A stretch of 64,000 nt of DNA. Source: Pholis gunnellus (lineage: Eukaryota; Chordata; Actinopteri; Perciformes; Pholidae). Under the pieces are notes generated by a model, which was not told where the DNA came from, did no database searches, and saw only the letters and a program-made list of their open reading frames with translations. The DNA lies in contig OU342806.1 of assembly GCA_910591455.2 (NCBI GenBank), forward strand, positions 6,810,275-6,874,274, written 5' to 3'. How positions within the stretch are numbered: position 1 is the first letter of the stretch; each line of letters opens with the position of its first letter. The position numbers and the translations under genes are program-made. This document shows positions 50,401 to 61,736 of the stretch, one piece after another.

Positions 50401-51111
50401 AGGATGTCGGGTCTTATTCTCTCCGCAGAGTCACCTGTTTGAGAGCATCCAGCAGGGCAAGTATGAATTCCCGGACAAGGACTGGGATCACATCACCGAG
50501 GGGGCCAAGGATCTCATCTCCAAGCTGTTGGTTCGGGACGCAACTCTGCGCCTCAGCGCTGCTCGGGTCCTCAAGCACCCTTGGGTGCAAGGGGTGGGTG
50601 TCATTAGATCTGCTGATGCATCTCACATGCAAGACAAACTGTATCACTCATCCAATGCTACTTTTTGTTGTATTTAAAGCAATTTTTTTTTTTTTACAGA
50701 ACGCTCCAGAGAGAGGTCTTCCAACTCCTCATGTTCTGCAGAGGTAAGGCAGCGACGAAAGCCGCATCAAATGTATTTATGAAGTTTATAATGTGTTTAA
50801 AACTAAATTGTGTGAAAGCTCTGTTGATGATTTAGGTAAAAAAACATTCAACCATCTCATAAATCCTCTTCTGCCTCCTCTCTTCCTCCAGGAACAGCAG
50901 CACCAAAGACCTGAGCCAGTTTGCAGCAGAAGCCATCGCCTTTAACCGGCAGCTATCTCAGCACGACGAGCAGCAGGAGGACGTGGGAGCCATCGTTTGC
51001 TCCATGAGGCTTTCTCCTCCCTCCAACTCCAGACTGGCCCGCAGACGGGCGCAGACCAACGCCCTGCGCACCAGCGACTTTGCACCCGCGCCGGACGACC
51101 TCACCGCCTGA
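47468..51111 (+). CDS. mknk1: MAP kinase-interacting serine/threonine kinase 1 (MNK1)
   Basis: Thirteen coding exons: 47468-47521, 48057-48159, 48258-48356, 48446-48543, 48727-48806, 48896-48969, 49076-49180, 49284-49339, 49440-49535, 49645-49839, 50429-50593, 50700-50743, 50892-51111. Phases are continuous; 462 residues (human 465). MNK1 is activated by ERK/p38 and phosphorylates eIF4E bound to eIF4G. A basic N-terminal stretch KRKKKKR (67-73) matches the eIF4G/importin region. The kinase domain has the G-loop GQGAYAKV (96-103), catalytic Lys118, HRDLKLEN (208-215) and the MNK-specific DFD (231-233) in place of DFG. Activation-loop TP sites are Thr249 and Thr254. A Cys-rich insert (HCGTDCGWDRGETCRTC) is typical of MNKs. 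The MAPK-docking LARRR lies at 438-442. Oddity: Leu213 where human MNK1 has Pro. The N-terminal two exons differ from human, and the start could be one of several isoforms. Confidence 0.96.
50057..50151 (+). repeat. Fragment of hAT-like dispersed repeat
   Basis: An intronic 95-base piece with AAACTGAATATCTG, TTTTGGACTGTTGG and CACCGTGGACTCTGGGAA. I remember these as the interior of the same teleost element that gives the copy at 18847-19253, where related words (TTGTGGACTAAACAAG, GGCTTTGGGAAACAG) occur in the same order. Confidence 0.55.
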
Positions 51112-52774
51112 AGGACCAGTAAAAGTCCCCTCGACGTTTTATCTGACTGATTTTAGCCTCTGCCTGCTCCTTGCGTGTGTTTTATTTTACATTTATTTTC
51201 TCAGCAGGAGCCTTTTAGGATCAGCCACATAGTAACCGTTCTTAGTGTTGAAGCTCTGTCCCATGGCCAGTAATCTTATCACCTGCACAGAGTTTGAGCA
51301 CTGACGGTTAAACGTCGGCTGCCACTTCCTTATTGATTGCTGTTTAATTTGAGACCAGCTTTTGGGTTTACTGTTACAATTAGTCTTAACAGAGATATTT
51401 ATTTTCTATTCAATGATTCAGTTTTACAATGAGTACATATCATTAATAACACAGCATTACGTGGGTTCAGCACAGGTTTGCAGCTGTTACTGTTTTAATT
51501 GCAATATTATCTAATATTGATACATTTTCTTGTTGTCCAACTGTGAATTAGTTAATATTTTATTTAAATGCAGCTTATTTTTTTTTCGGTCACTGGAGGA
51601 AAGGGATGAGTTCTCTTTTATGTTTTGCTTTTTGAAGCTTGTCAGTGTATTTGGTTTGATGTATGTGGTTAAATTGATAAAAAACCGACACTTAAAGGAG
51701 ACTGTTCATCACTGAAAATGGGCTTTTCTCCATTTTACACATCTTTTTTTTTTACTTTTTCTTTTTAAAAAGTCAGTCGAGGCTACGACGTAGACCTTGC
51801 AGAACGTGCAGGAAGGTGAATGGATGTTGAAAGTCGATCAAGTAGTTTTTTATTTCTTATTCTTTCACTTCAACACAAGCTACCTGTAGCACTGACGTAC
51901 TTTAACATAAGTCACTGATTTCATTTATCTGAAAGGGAGAATATTGTATTGTATTGTATGTAAGTAATCGGTTTGGTCTCCCCATGTGAACTCAACACCT
52001 GCAGTGATGTTTTAACAACCGTTTAATCCTCATTAGAGTCCAACATTGCCTCTGGCTCTTTATTTTTTTTGCACCACATCTTCGCATGTTTTGTAACTAA
52101 ACATCCCAAAAAGACTGTTAGTTTCTTATTGATTTGATATCCGTGTGTGTTTTTACTGAAATGTGAGAATTGTTTGTTTGTGGCTGAAGACTTGAGACTT
52201 GAAGAGGGTTTATGAACAGTTGACGTTACACTTTGTCGTGAGGTGACGAATGGATTTATTTTTATATTTGTATATTATTTAGTTTTGGTTCTGTGACTCG
52301 CTCCGAGTGTGCCGATTGATAATAATAATTGACTAACCAAGGTTTTGAGTCCATCAAGTTCCTTTTGTTTTAATTTTAAAGAAATATTTGAACTTCTCTT
52401 TGTTTCACTCATTATGAAGCCCGTCTTTGTTTGACCAGTGGACACCGACGGCAGTCTATCATCTTTTTATTTCCCTAATCACCCAATTAACTATGATGCC
52501 CCCGTTAAACAACACGTCCCCCTGATTTCACACTGTTGCCATGGACACCTCATCCCTATAGCAACACTGGGCCATCATAGGCTGACGGGGATTTGCTCAG
52601 AGCCAAAAAAAAAACAAACACTTGGTATGTTGAAGCCCTCTCACTCCCATTATGAATCATAAATGGACTTCTAATGTGATGTGATACCTTCAAATGAGAT
52701 GCAGTTATGGGGTCCGATGCATAAAGCTCTGTGTGTGTGTGTGGAGCACATTTTCACTGGTATGCTGTGTTCTC

Positions 52775-52780
52775 AATAAA
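52775..52780 (+). terminator. mknk1: mknk1 polyadenylation signal (candidate)
   Basis: AATAAA about 1.66 kb after the mknk1 stop codon, following a TG-rich segment. A long AT-rich 3' UTR is typical of MNK1, but an earlier unrecognised end is possible. Confidence 0.5.
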
Positions 52781-53326
52781 AAAATATCCTCAAACATATT
52801 CGCTTGTCCAATCTGTGTTGCTTTAATTTGTCAATTCATGCTTTTCTTTCTTTAATGCAAGTTCTCATTCAGGTGTGTTGCGTAAATGTGGTTTAACGCT
52901 TCAGTTGAGCGAGTGTCCTTGGATGCTGAGAGGATGGTGAAGGGACAGGAAGCCGGTGTGGTTAACCCGCACAAACACTGATCAGATAGCAACGCTCAGA
53001 CGGCAGCGTGTGTACCCAGAGAAGCTGAATCAGCAACAGAATGTGGTTTTATCATAATTAAATAAATGGATTTAAAGCAACAAGTAGCAGTAGTAACATT
53101 CAACGCCACCCAGTCGGTGTATTTGAGTTTCTACTGATTTCTCAGAGATTCCTCAAACAATCAAATGTTAATGTATTCAATGCACACGTGCGAACACTTT
53201 ATTGCCCCCGATTTGATTGGAGGGTTTGTTTCAGATCCCTGTAGTGCCCCCGGTGGTCTTTGTTCATTATAACATGTGGTGTGTGTGTGTGTGTGAGCAG
53301 CAGCTCACTCTGCTGTTCACTTGCAG
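52781..53326. other. mknk1-tmem275 intergenic region
   Basis: No exon seen. In human, kncn (kinocilin) lies between MKNK1 and TMEM275; I found no frame resembling it here, though its exons are short. Confidence 0.5.
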
Positions 53327-53421
53327 GAGGGAGAGATCTCCAGCTCTGCTACTCACTCCTGCATGTGATGGACGGACAGAAGACGGCAAGACATCGATGA
53401 GGTTTATGGGTCTGATTGAAG
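53327..53421 (+). other. tmem275: Inferred non-coding 5' exon of tmem275
   Basis: Acceptor TTCACTTGCAG ends at 53326 and donor TTGAAG|GTAAGT follows 53421, giving a 95-base internal exon. The next acceptor, TTTTCACAG ending at 53939, joins to the exon holding the tmem275 start. A ten-codon upstream open frame starts at about 53368 and ends within the exon. Translation of the exon gives no family match, so I treat it as 5' UTR. Confidence 0.5.
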
Positions 53422-53817
53422 GTAAGTGACACGGAGAATAGAAGGCTTTACAACAATGTTGCTGTATGTTTTCAGGTTTTCTTCTTGGTGCACATTTTAA
53501 AGTGACCAGCAGTGAGGAAAATATGGATTTAAAATGTATTCTTATTGGGAATAGCTGCACTTTTAGTGGTATTGAGTCATTTATTGGTGTTGAAAAACCT
53601 TTCTCAGTAGGCGTTTTATAATTTGTCACTTAGTCATTTATGGAGATTTTTTTTTTTTGCTGCTGTAGGAATTACTTTTGAATGTTATGTTTAAAAAAGA
53701 TCACAGAAACCTAAAAAGTGTAGCTTATAAAAGCTCCAGCCTCTTAAACATAGCTGCACTTTTAGAGGTATTGCCCCGGTGAGCTGCACACGTCAGCTCT
53801 TCAGCCTCTTCAGCCTC

Positions 53818-53820
<3 letters not shown>

Positions 53821-53871
<51 letters not shown>
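53821..53871. repeat. (ATC)17 microsatellite
   Basis: Seventeen pure ATC units in the intron just before the tmem275 coding exon, about 68 bases upstream of the acceptor. Confidence 0.97.
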
Positions 53872-53954
53872 GCTGTGTTGAGTGATGAGTTCAGTGACAA
53901 GTCAGTCATGTGATCTTCAGCTCCTCTGTGTTTTCACAGAGCTCTCCATGAGAC

Positions 53955-54563
53955 ATGGTGCTACCTGAAAACACCTCGGGACCATCTGCTCCCATAAAGG
54001 CCCCCAAGCAGCGCGGCCCGCGGCACCAGAGCCTGCCCTCCCCGGCCCTGTGCTGCGCCTGCGGCCTGTGCATCATGCTGGCCGGCATCAACATCACCCT
54101 GGTGGGAGCTTTCGCCTTCGGCACCTTAATCCCTACCGGCAACCCCCCGATCATCATCGGGCCTCTCCTCCTGTTGGTAGCCCTGGCCTTCTTCACAGCG
54201 TGCTGTGTGGTCAGCAGGAGGCCCCCGGCCCACGTGGCCCGCCGGCCCAACGGGGGCGAGAAGTGGGGGCTGATGCGGATGGGGACGGCGGCGTTCGAAA
54301 TGGAGACGAGCGACCAGATGCTGCAGGACACTACGGCCGTTCAGCTCAGCCCCACCAACTCCCCCACCTCCTCCCACAAGTCCAGCTCCGGCCACGGGGG
54401 CGACACCCCTCCTCCGCCTGGCTGTCAGGATGGAGCCGGTGAGCTGCACATGTCAGAGATGTCTGACGTGGGTGTCACTGGAGATAACACCACCTTGACC
54501 TCTGACAGCAAGGAGAGCACTCCCACACAGATGCTGCCTGCTCAGGACACTTCCTCCACGTAG
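53955..54563 (+). CDS. tmem275: Transmembrane protein 275
   Basis: A single coding exon of 202 residues (human TMEM275 is about 177). Function is not established for the family. Two hydrophobic segments are evident: about 31-55 (starting SPALCCACGLCIMLAG) and about 64-87 (starting IIIGPLLLLVALAFF), with a Cys-rich N-terminal edge. The long hydrophilic C-terminal tail is Ser/Thr/Pro-rich and contains DTTAVQLSPTNSP, whose first part I recognise from the human protein. The gene lies on the same strand next to mknk1, as in human 1p33, which supports the identity. Coding DNA is GC-rich compared with flanks. The start at 53955 has GAC before ATG, an adequate Kozak context. Confidence 0.85.
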   Translation: MVLPENTSGPSAPIKAPKQRGPRHQSLPSPALCCACGLCIMLAGINITLVGAFAFGTLIPTGNPPIIIGPLLLLVALAFFTACCVVSRRPPAHVARRPNGGEKWGLMRMGTAAFEMETSDQMLQDTTAVQLSPTNSPTSSHKSSSGHGGDTPPPPGCQDGAGELHMSEMSDVGVTGDNTTLTSDSKESTPTQMLPAQDTSST

Positions 54564-55104
54564 TATGGACTTTGTTTGTTTCGCTGTTTACTGGATGAAA
54601 AATGTCTGGTGCGATTGACAAGACTGATTTAAAAAAAAAAGAAAAAAGGAGACTACCACTCTCAGACTGTTGACTGAAATGTGCTGTGCTAAACCTCTCT
54701 GATTGTAGCTCATTCGGTGTGTTATGTTGTTGAATGTTTGTTGCTCAGTTCCAGGATGTACAACACTTTGCCAGAACAGAAACAGAAACAGGAGATGGTA
54801 CTTTAATCCAAGTGCCTGTTTGTGTACTTCTTGTTGTATAAAGGCTGATAATCCTGCACTCACGTTGTGGTTGGCGCTTGTCAACCTCCGTTGGGAACGA
54901 AGATGTCCAGCCAAGCTTCTCTGAGTCATGAAAGCTGCTCCCGTGTAAGCCTGGTCAACCACACTTTTTAAATCCTTACATCAGCTGTAAAGAGTGAGCA
55001 AGCTTGTGTCATGTCAAGATGGATATTCAAGAACAAGTGAATGTGTATGCCATGTTGTTACTGCAGACGTTCCATATATGTTTGTGGCACCTACACGTTT
55101 TATA

Positions 55105-55110
55105 AATAAA
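55105..55110 (+). terminator. tmem275: tmem275 polyadenylation signal
   Basis: AATAAA within TATAAATAAAACTG, about 540 bases after the tmem275 stop. Confidence 0.65.
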
Positions 55111-57638
55111 ACTGAAAGGTTATTTAATTGTCAATTTGACGTCGCGTTTCTGTACAAAAACCTTGGTGAGGATTTTAAAAAGAACAATGTGTAAACAAGA
55201 CGCTGTGTGGCAGAAAAAAAATCTCAGGCTATACGTGAGAAAGGTACACGGCTTGTGAAGATAATTCATCCGCTATCGGAGAAAAGCCAGCTGCGGCAGT
55301 ACAAACAGCTCCTACCCGACATGTTGCCCATCACTTGGCATCTGACCCAGCAGCTGCTGGCAAAGGCGAGAAATCCCTGTTTACTCATCATTATACAGCC
55401 GCTGTCCACAAACAGAGCAGGACACAGTGTGATCCCTGCACACAACTCAACCACTGGAAAAGAAAACCGCCACAGCCTGCTGTTATTGCCTCACAAACGA
55501 CTACGGGGAGGCAGCGTGGGCGTCCTTAGTGATCCAGTGAATCAGAAATATGACTGGCAGCGTTTCTATGGAGGGGATGACATGTCTGGGCAACCTGAAC
55601 TCATTTCTAAACAATCAATGAGGTCACGTTGCTCTGACGGATGGCACAGTGAAATTACTTTAGTGCAGAGTTTTAGGTTCGTGTTACTGAGCCTTTTTTG
55701 CACAAAACCCAATTTTCCTCAAGTATCCTCAGTTCTTACGTTTTTTGATTATTTACTCCTACTCTGAGTTTGGATTTTACTCAGAGACATCCATGAATGA
55801 GACAAGCTATTAGAACTGTGATTGTAATCCCTCATAACTGGTAACACCTTTGGTTTGACTGGGAGGGATGATTCTCTGATTGGAGACAGGTGTGTATGAT
55901 GAGCAGCGCTGGAAGCAAGGAGAGCCGGGAGGAGCACCACCACACACAGACAGGGAGAGACAGACAGGGAGGTGCTGGCAGAACAAGTCATCGCCTACCA
56001 GGCTGTTTATATGAATCCTTTCTCTCCTCTCACACCAACATAAACCCAGTCACACGGAGGCCTTTAACATCAGGGGGCTATCACAACATGTGGGTTATTT
56101 CACCACATGGCTCCAGATTAAGCATTACAGTATTAACACCTACACACAGCAATGACAGTTATTCATTGAGTAACATGTATTGACAATCATTGGACCAAAC
56201 AGTGAGAAAGTCACGTCGCTCTGAGCAATGGGAAAGCAAAATAATTGTAATGATCCAAGAAAAAATATAATTAGAATATAAGTGTTTTTCTTGTAAAGAT
56301 ACCACAGTCCCTCATATCCATTTCACCACCATGGAGCTTCTCTCTCTGTTGTTCTTCATATTGATGATCAAAGGAGTCCTCAAATATTACTATATAATTG
56401 ACAAGTGCATGAAATAACTGTAATTTGTGAGGCAATCTATATTTTTCTTCCACCCCACTCATTAAAGTAATGATTTGGGGAATTTAATAGAGGTAGTGAG
56501 GCTGAGGGCTCATAATCACACAAGTGTCAGTGTGGGAGCTGAATGATTCCCAAAGGGCCACGGCTGAGTCTATTGCCTTTATGCTAATTGCCGCCATTAG
56601 AACGAGGAGCGTGTTCAGTGAGCGTACAATGAAATGCAAAAGCTCAATAAAACAGAATTCAGCTCCATTGACAGAGTTGAAGCGGCATCAAGACTTATAT
56701 CGCCACCTTGTGGAGAGAAGGCAGCAGGCCCTGTTAGTCCTCATGGAGTGAAAGACTACTTCTCATGAATTAGTTAGATATCAGATTATTATTCATCCTG
56801 CAGCCAGCTGGTGCTTCAAAACGAATTTAGACAACAGGATGTCAGTAAAGAAATGTTACTTTAATTAAGGCATCCTCTTGTTTCCTCTCATTTTCAGTCT
56901 GCATTCATTAGAAATCTTCGGATTCGGTTTATGTAGCATTATATTTCAATTCCTATTCCCCAAATTGAATCAACAGGAGAAATGTTCATTGTATTTCATT
57001 GCCTCCAGTGCTGAGTTCTGCCACTAGGAGGCAGTGTCGTCCTTCACACAGCGTGTCCACGGCAGGTGTAGCCGGTCCTTCTCATTTCGAGGTGAGAACA
57101 TTTACTCGGTTTATTTTCGGTTTAGTCTTTGGTTTTGATGTTATATTGAAAAAATATATTTAATCAGAAATCCAGTTCAACGCTTACATTGCTCTTCAAA
57201 CGCGTCACAATGTACTGTTAACACGAAGCCTTCCGTCTCAATTAGCGTTTATTAAGTACACCTGACGTTAGCTTTAACGACCCTACAATTCCTTCATGAG
57301 GGCTTTATTGCTCATATTTACTGAAAAAGTTCTGTGTTCTTTTCAGACAGTTATTGTTAAATCAACTTTTGTCATTTGCCACGCTGTAGTTTGTGCTGCT
57401 GTTTGTTTTGTGTTGAGTCATTAACTCACCGATAGAAACATTTTTAGTCGTTGCAGGGCTGCTTTATTAGGGTTAGGGACAGTTATTTGTACTTATAAAC
57501 TAGTAATTATAGTGTAGAATCCTTCATAGAAAGTGCACATTTAAAGTCCCCCTCCTTTCAAAAAGAATGTGTTTGTTGTACTTCACGTTTGTTGAAAACA
57601 AAGTGTTTTTGTGCTCAATTTAAATGTGACTCTACCTG

Positions 57639-58004
57639 TGCGTTCCAATACCCTTACCGCCATACTATTTAGCATGCTTAATAATATTGTGTAAGTCCCA
57701 ATACATAGTGCGTCAAATGTATGCCAAATAATTCCACAATGTCCTACTGCATGTGGTCTCATTTTGCATTGTACAAGCCAGCACGCCTTTCTGGCTATTC
57801 TGACCCACAATCCTTTGTGCAGCAGGTATTTTGAGCAAGAGAGTCAAAGTTCAAGGTACCATGTTATGATGCAGTAGAACGTCCTAATTGAACAACAGTA
57901 TGCACTTTGTAAGGGCAACTGCTTCATGTAGAAAAACTAAGTATATGCAATTTGGATCGAGGTTCCGTTGACATACGGTACATACAGCAGTTGCCCTCAC
58001 AAAG
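57639..58004. repeat. Dispersed repeat with internal hairpin
   Basis: Begins TGCGTTCCAATACCCTTACC, a string of the type I recall at the ends of fish repeats. An inverted repeat (57905-57922 with 57987-58004, 17 of 18 paired, 64-base loop) lies at its right. Boundaries are approximate; no coding capacity. Confidence 0.4.
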
Positions 58005-59603
58005 CACTGTTGCATGCAGTATGCATTCAATTGGGAGATACCACTTCACCATAATATTACATTTTTAAAATTTGACCATCTTGATCATGCATCCGCTGTG
58101 CAGAGGGTTGCGGGTCAGAACAGCCAGAAAAGCGTGCTGACTTGCATACTGCAAAATACAACCGGAAGAACATCCTGGTGTTTTTGGCAAATACTGCACA
58201 AATATTTTTCATTACGTCGGTATTTTGCTCATACAAACACCATAGCAACATGTTCACAGATAGAAGTTGGACAGTATAAGACAGAAGTGCTAATTTAAGC
58301 ATATTACTACAGATTATTTTACTGTTGATGTGGGGGGACAGCCATCTTTGATTTTTAGGTCGGAGTTGGTGGGGTTGGTCCAAAATCCCGATTGGACACT
58401 TATAATTAAGTTTTCAGCAAAGTAGTCGGCTAAACATCCAAATTCATTCTGGATTTTTCAGTGATGGAGACAGATTTAAAAGAATTACTAAGTGAATTTT
58501 TTTGTGGAAAAAACACTTCAGACCCAAATTCTTAGTAAAAGCAGTGAGTTTTTATGAGTGTCAAAACATGTCTGGGTCGAGTCTTAATGAGAATATTCCA
58601 ATGAAAAATACATAAACGATGATAAGGAATTAAACGCTCTTCCATATCTTTGTCTCTATTTTTACTCTTTCACATCCAAAGTGTTTGGACCTTGAATGCA
58701 CCACGGCCTCCAACCGCGCTTGTTCAAAGTGCCCGGCTGCACTGCGCCGTCCTTGGTGGTTCCTCCTCCTGCCTGCAGCTCGCTGCGTTTCAGAGGGATG
58801 CAGTGATCCTCCTGCGGCCCTGAAACACAGTCGGGTCGTCTCTGAACCGCCGCCTGAAAAATACATTTCCCACAGGTAATACACTACATTACCAGATATT
58901 CAGAAGATAGAACAATAGCAAGGTTACAGTGTCTTTGCCCTCCTCTGTGAACATAATCATCGGCAGGTGAATGACCCCGATGTGTTTCATGCACGCTGAA
59001 CTTCCTGTACACAAGCCCGGCTCGTATACGGTTTGCCCCGGCGTCTTGTACAAGCCATTTGTCTTTCCGTCCCGCCTCTGTTGTCGGGTGGAACAGGCGT
59101 TTAACATCCCGCCTCTTGCAAGTGAAGTGCCATTAATTTTATCCCTCTTTTCAGTGTGCAAAGCGTCCCTCCCAACAGCAGCCGGTTTGATCTAATTCCT
59201 AATGACCGTTGTGAGTGCTGACTCGGCTATTGTAAAACAAATGATATCTCTGTCCTGTTGGAATAATCCTAATCTATTTCAATGGAAGGGGCCGTATTAA
59301 AATGACAAGAGGGGGAGGATATATCCATCTCATGATAAATGTGCAAATGTCCACCAAAGCTGAATCAGACACCACGTTTTAATGGCCTGATTGCTCGTTC
59401 ATTTCTCGCCTCATTCTCTCGCAGCCCTGCTCCCTCCTTTTTAATGCAGAGCTGGTCATATTTTGTCCCAGATTAGTATAGACTCCGGCTGACAGTTGCC
59501 TCTGCTCAAGGTATTTAGAAGACATAATTCATTCATAGATCTAGAAGTGCTCCCATTTGTCATCCCCATTTTTCATGCGCTCCACAGTCACTCATTCCTC
59601 TGG

Positions 59604-59669
59604 GTGGTGGTGGTGGTGTGTGTGTGTGTGTGTGTGTGTGCGTATATGTGTGTGCGTGTGTGTGTGTGT
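59604..59669. repeat. (GGT)n-(TG)n compound repeat
   Basis: Short GGT run followed by about 50 bases of TG with interruptions. Confidence 0.9.
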
Positions 59670-59864
59670 CAAGGGAGATGAGGGCCGTGGCAGTTTTCAG
59701 CTGATGTATTAGCTGGCATATGCAAGCAATGAATTATCAAGGAGGAAAAGGAGTCAATTATCCAGTTCTAAAGAGGGACCGGGCCTCTGTGGCCTCGGGG
59801 CCCCTTTCCATATTTACCAAATGGTTTCACAGAAAGGTGCGCTGGGAGACCTGGGGAGGAGACA

Positions 59865-59929
59865 GCACACACACACACACACACACACATGCATACACAC
59901 ACACACACACACGCGCACGAACACACACT
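59865..59929. repeat. (CA)n microsatellite
   Basis: About 65 bases of CA with a GCAT and a CGCG interruption. Confidence 0.9.
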
Positions 59930-60633
59930 TTCGGCTTCGACCCTCCCGTCCCCTCTCGTCACTTTCCTCCCCGCACATGCTCAGTGCCACCTCCCTCAGT
60001 TAACAAGGACAGGCGGTGACGTCTTCGATCCGAATGGCAATAATCCATTTTATACACGGCGACTCCTCAAACTGATTTGGACTGAGCTGGAATAGCCACT
60101 CCGTGACCGTCAGCCATTTTGCCGTGTCCCAATTCTCTCTCCCCTGACTCCCCTCGACTCAAAATGGGGCCCTGATTGACTGTGCCGCTCTGACTAATAG
60201 AGTGGATATGGTAAATGAAATACCCGGCACTTTCATTCCAAAGTCTCTTACCCCCTGTGTCCCCAGTCACTTTGCCTTGACATGTTCTCAGAGACTGAGC
60301 GTTCTATCCTGTTTTTGATGAGGACGGGCTGAGAGGAGGTGCACATGGCGGCGGCGGCGGTGGTGATGCCTCAGAGCAGCCGGGACCCTCGGACACGGGC
60401 GGCCGAGCTGACAGGGCCTCTGGTGAATTGACAGGGCAAACATTTAGGGAAATGAGGTCGTTAGACAGCATTATGAGTGGGCTGATAGCTCAGTAATGGG
60501 TTTTAACTTTGGAATTTATCACAGAAGCCTATCGGGGATGGGTTTGATGTGCGGGCGGACAGGTGAGTTCCTCCGGAATAAAGACAGCAACTCCCATGGG
60601 CGCCAAAGAGAACAGGCTCGGTTGAGAGGGGGA

Positions 60634-60647
60634 GGGGGGGGGGGGGG
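60634..60647. repeat. 14-base G homopolymer
   Basis: An uninterrupted G run preceded by GGGGGA; likely length-variable. Confidence 0.9.
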
Positions 60648-61672
60648 TAAGGGACGAGGAAAAGGAGCGAATGGTCGAAAGAGGACAGGAAGCGTTCTAG
60701 AAATAAAGCACACCAGACAGTGATCCCCTTTATCACAAAGGAATCAAGATGAAACTTCTGTATTTGTCCCTGCCCTTCACTTCGGGCTTACTGAAAGAGT
60801 TTTCCTCTCTTCTAAATTGAATGTCCATACAAACCAAGTGAAAAATGATCTCCTCCATCCAGAAGATTGTTCCTCCAAACTGTTTTTAATCTGTTATGGC
60901 TCAATCGCAGAAGGTGCTGATTCCTAAAACAATGAACGTTTCGGAAGGTTTATAATTTTGCACGCTGTATGCACACAGCTTCCAAGCTGCCTTGAGTCTT
61001 AAGAAAGGGCGTCTAAATTTAGCGCGTAACGATAAACTCTTAAGTTATAAGACATAGGCTAATGCGTAAGGGTGTTAAAACCAGTGGGATAGTTTAGTGG
61101 AGATTAACGGACGTATCAAAGACTTGTGTAAAGCTCCATCAAGAGCTGTGCAGTTGTTTGGTGGGCATCTGCACATGCTTTTTCTTATTTTAAAAGCTCA
61201 CATAGCTTTGGCAACCAGTGAAATGACTGATATGTCTCTGCATCACTTCCATCACTCCTGTTGGCTGTGCTGTGAAAACGAATGGTCCACTTAACTGCCA
61301 CCGTGGACCCGGCGAGGAAGATTTAGAGAGGCGTTATGGCCGTCCAGCGGAGGGCAAGACAACTCGCAGGAGAGCACGAAATGGATGAGGTGGGGTAGAA
61401 GGAATGGCGGCAGTTTCATTCATTCCCCTGACTTGGTTTGTGAGAGGGTTTTTGGGGGTGAAAAAAGGTCAGGTTTCCAAGGCAGGATTTTTCAGTAGAG
61501 CAGATGAGGAGGGTTGGCAGTACGAATCAAGTCAAGCAGCTTCACAATGTGTTTCTGGCTCTGTGTCCTGAAGGCTTCTCTTTCACGGCACTCAGGAGGA
61601 TGCACGCCGAATTGAACCTCATCAGAACCGTCCGACTGGTCAAGAAGTGATTTCTGGTTTATTAGAAGTAGT

Positions 61673-61684
61673 CTGTGTGTGTTC

Positions 61685-61716
<32 letters not shown>

Positions 61717-61736
61717 GTGTTTGTGTGTGTGTGTGG
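61673..61736. repeat. (TG)n microsatellite
   Basis: About 64 bases of TG with a few TTTG and CGTG interruptions. Confidence 0.9.

Noticed and set aside
52781..53950. Kinocilin (kncn) gene between mknk1 and tmem275
   Set aside because: Expected from human order, but no frame with two hydrophobic segments was found here.
55207..55767. 186-codon open frame just after tmem275
   Set aside because: It starts at GTG, follows a polyadenylation signal, has no splice sites, no family resemblance and no coding-like composition; a frame this long can arise by chance in 64 kb.
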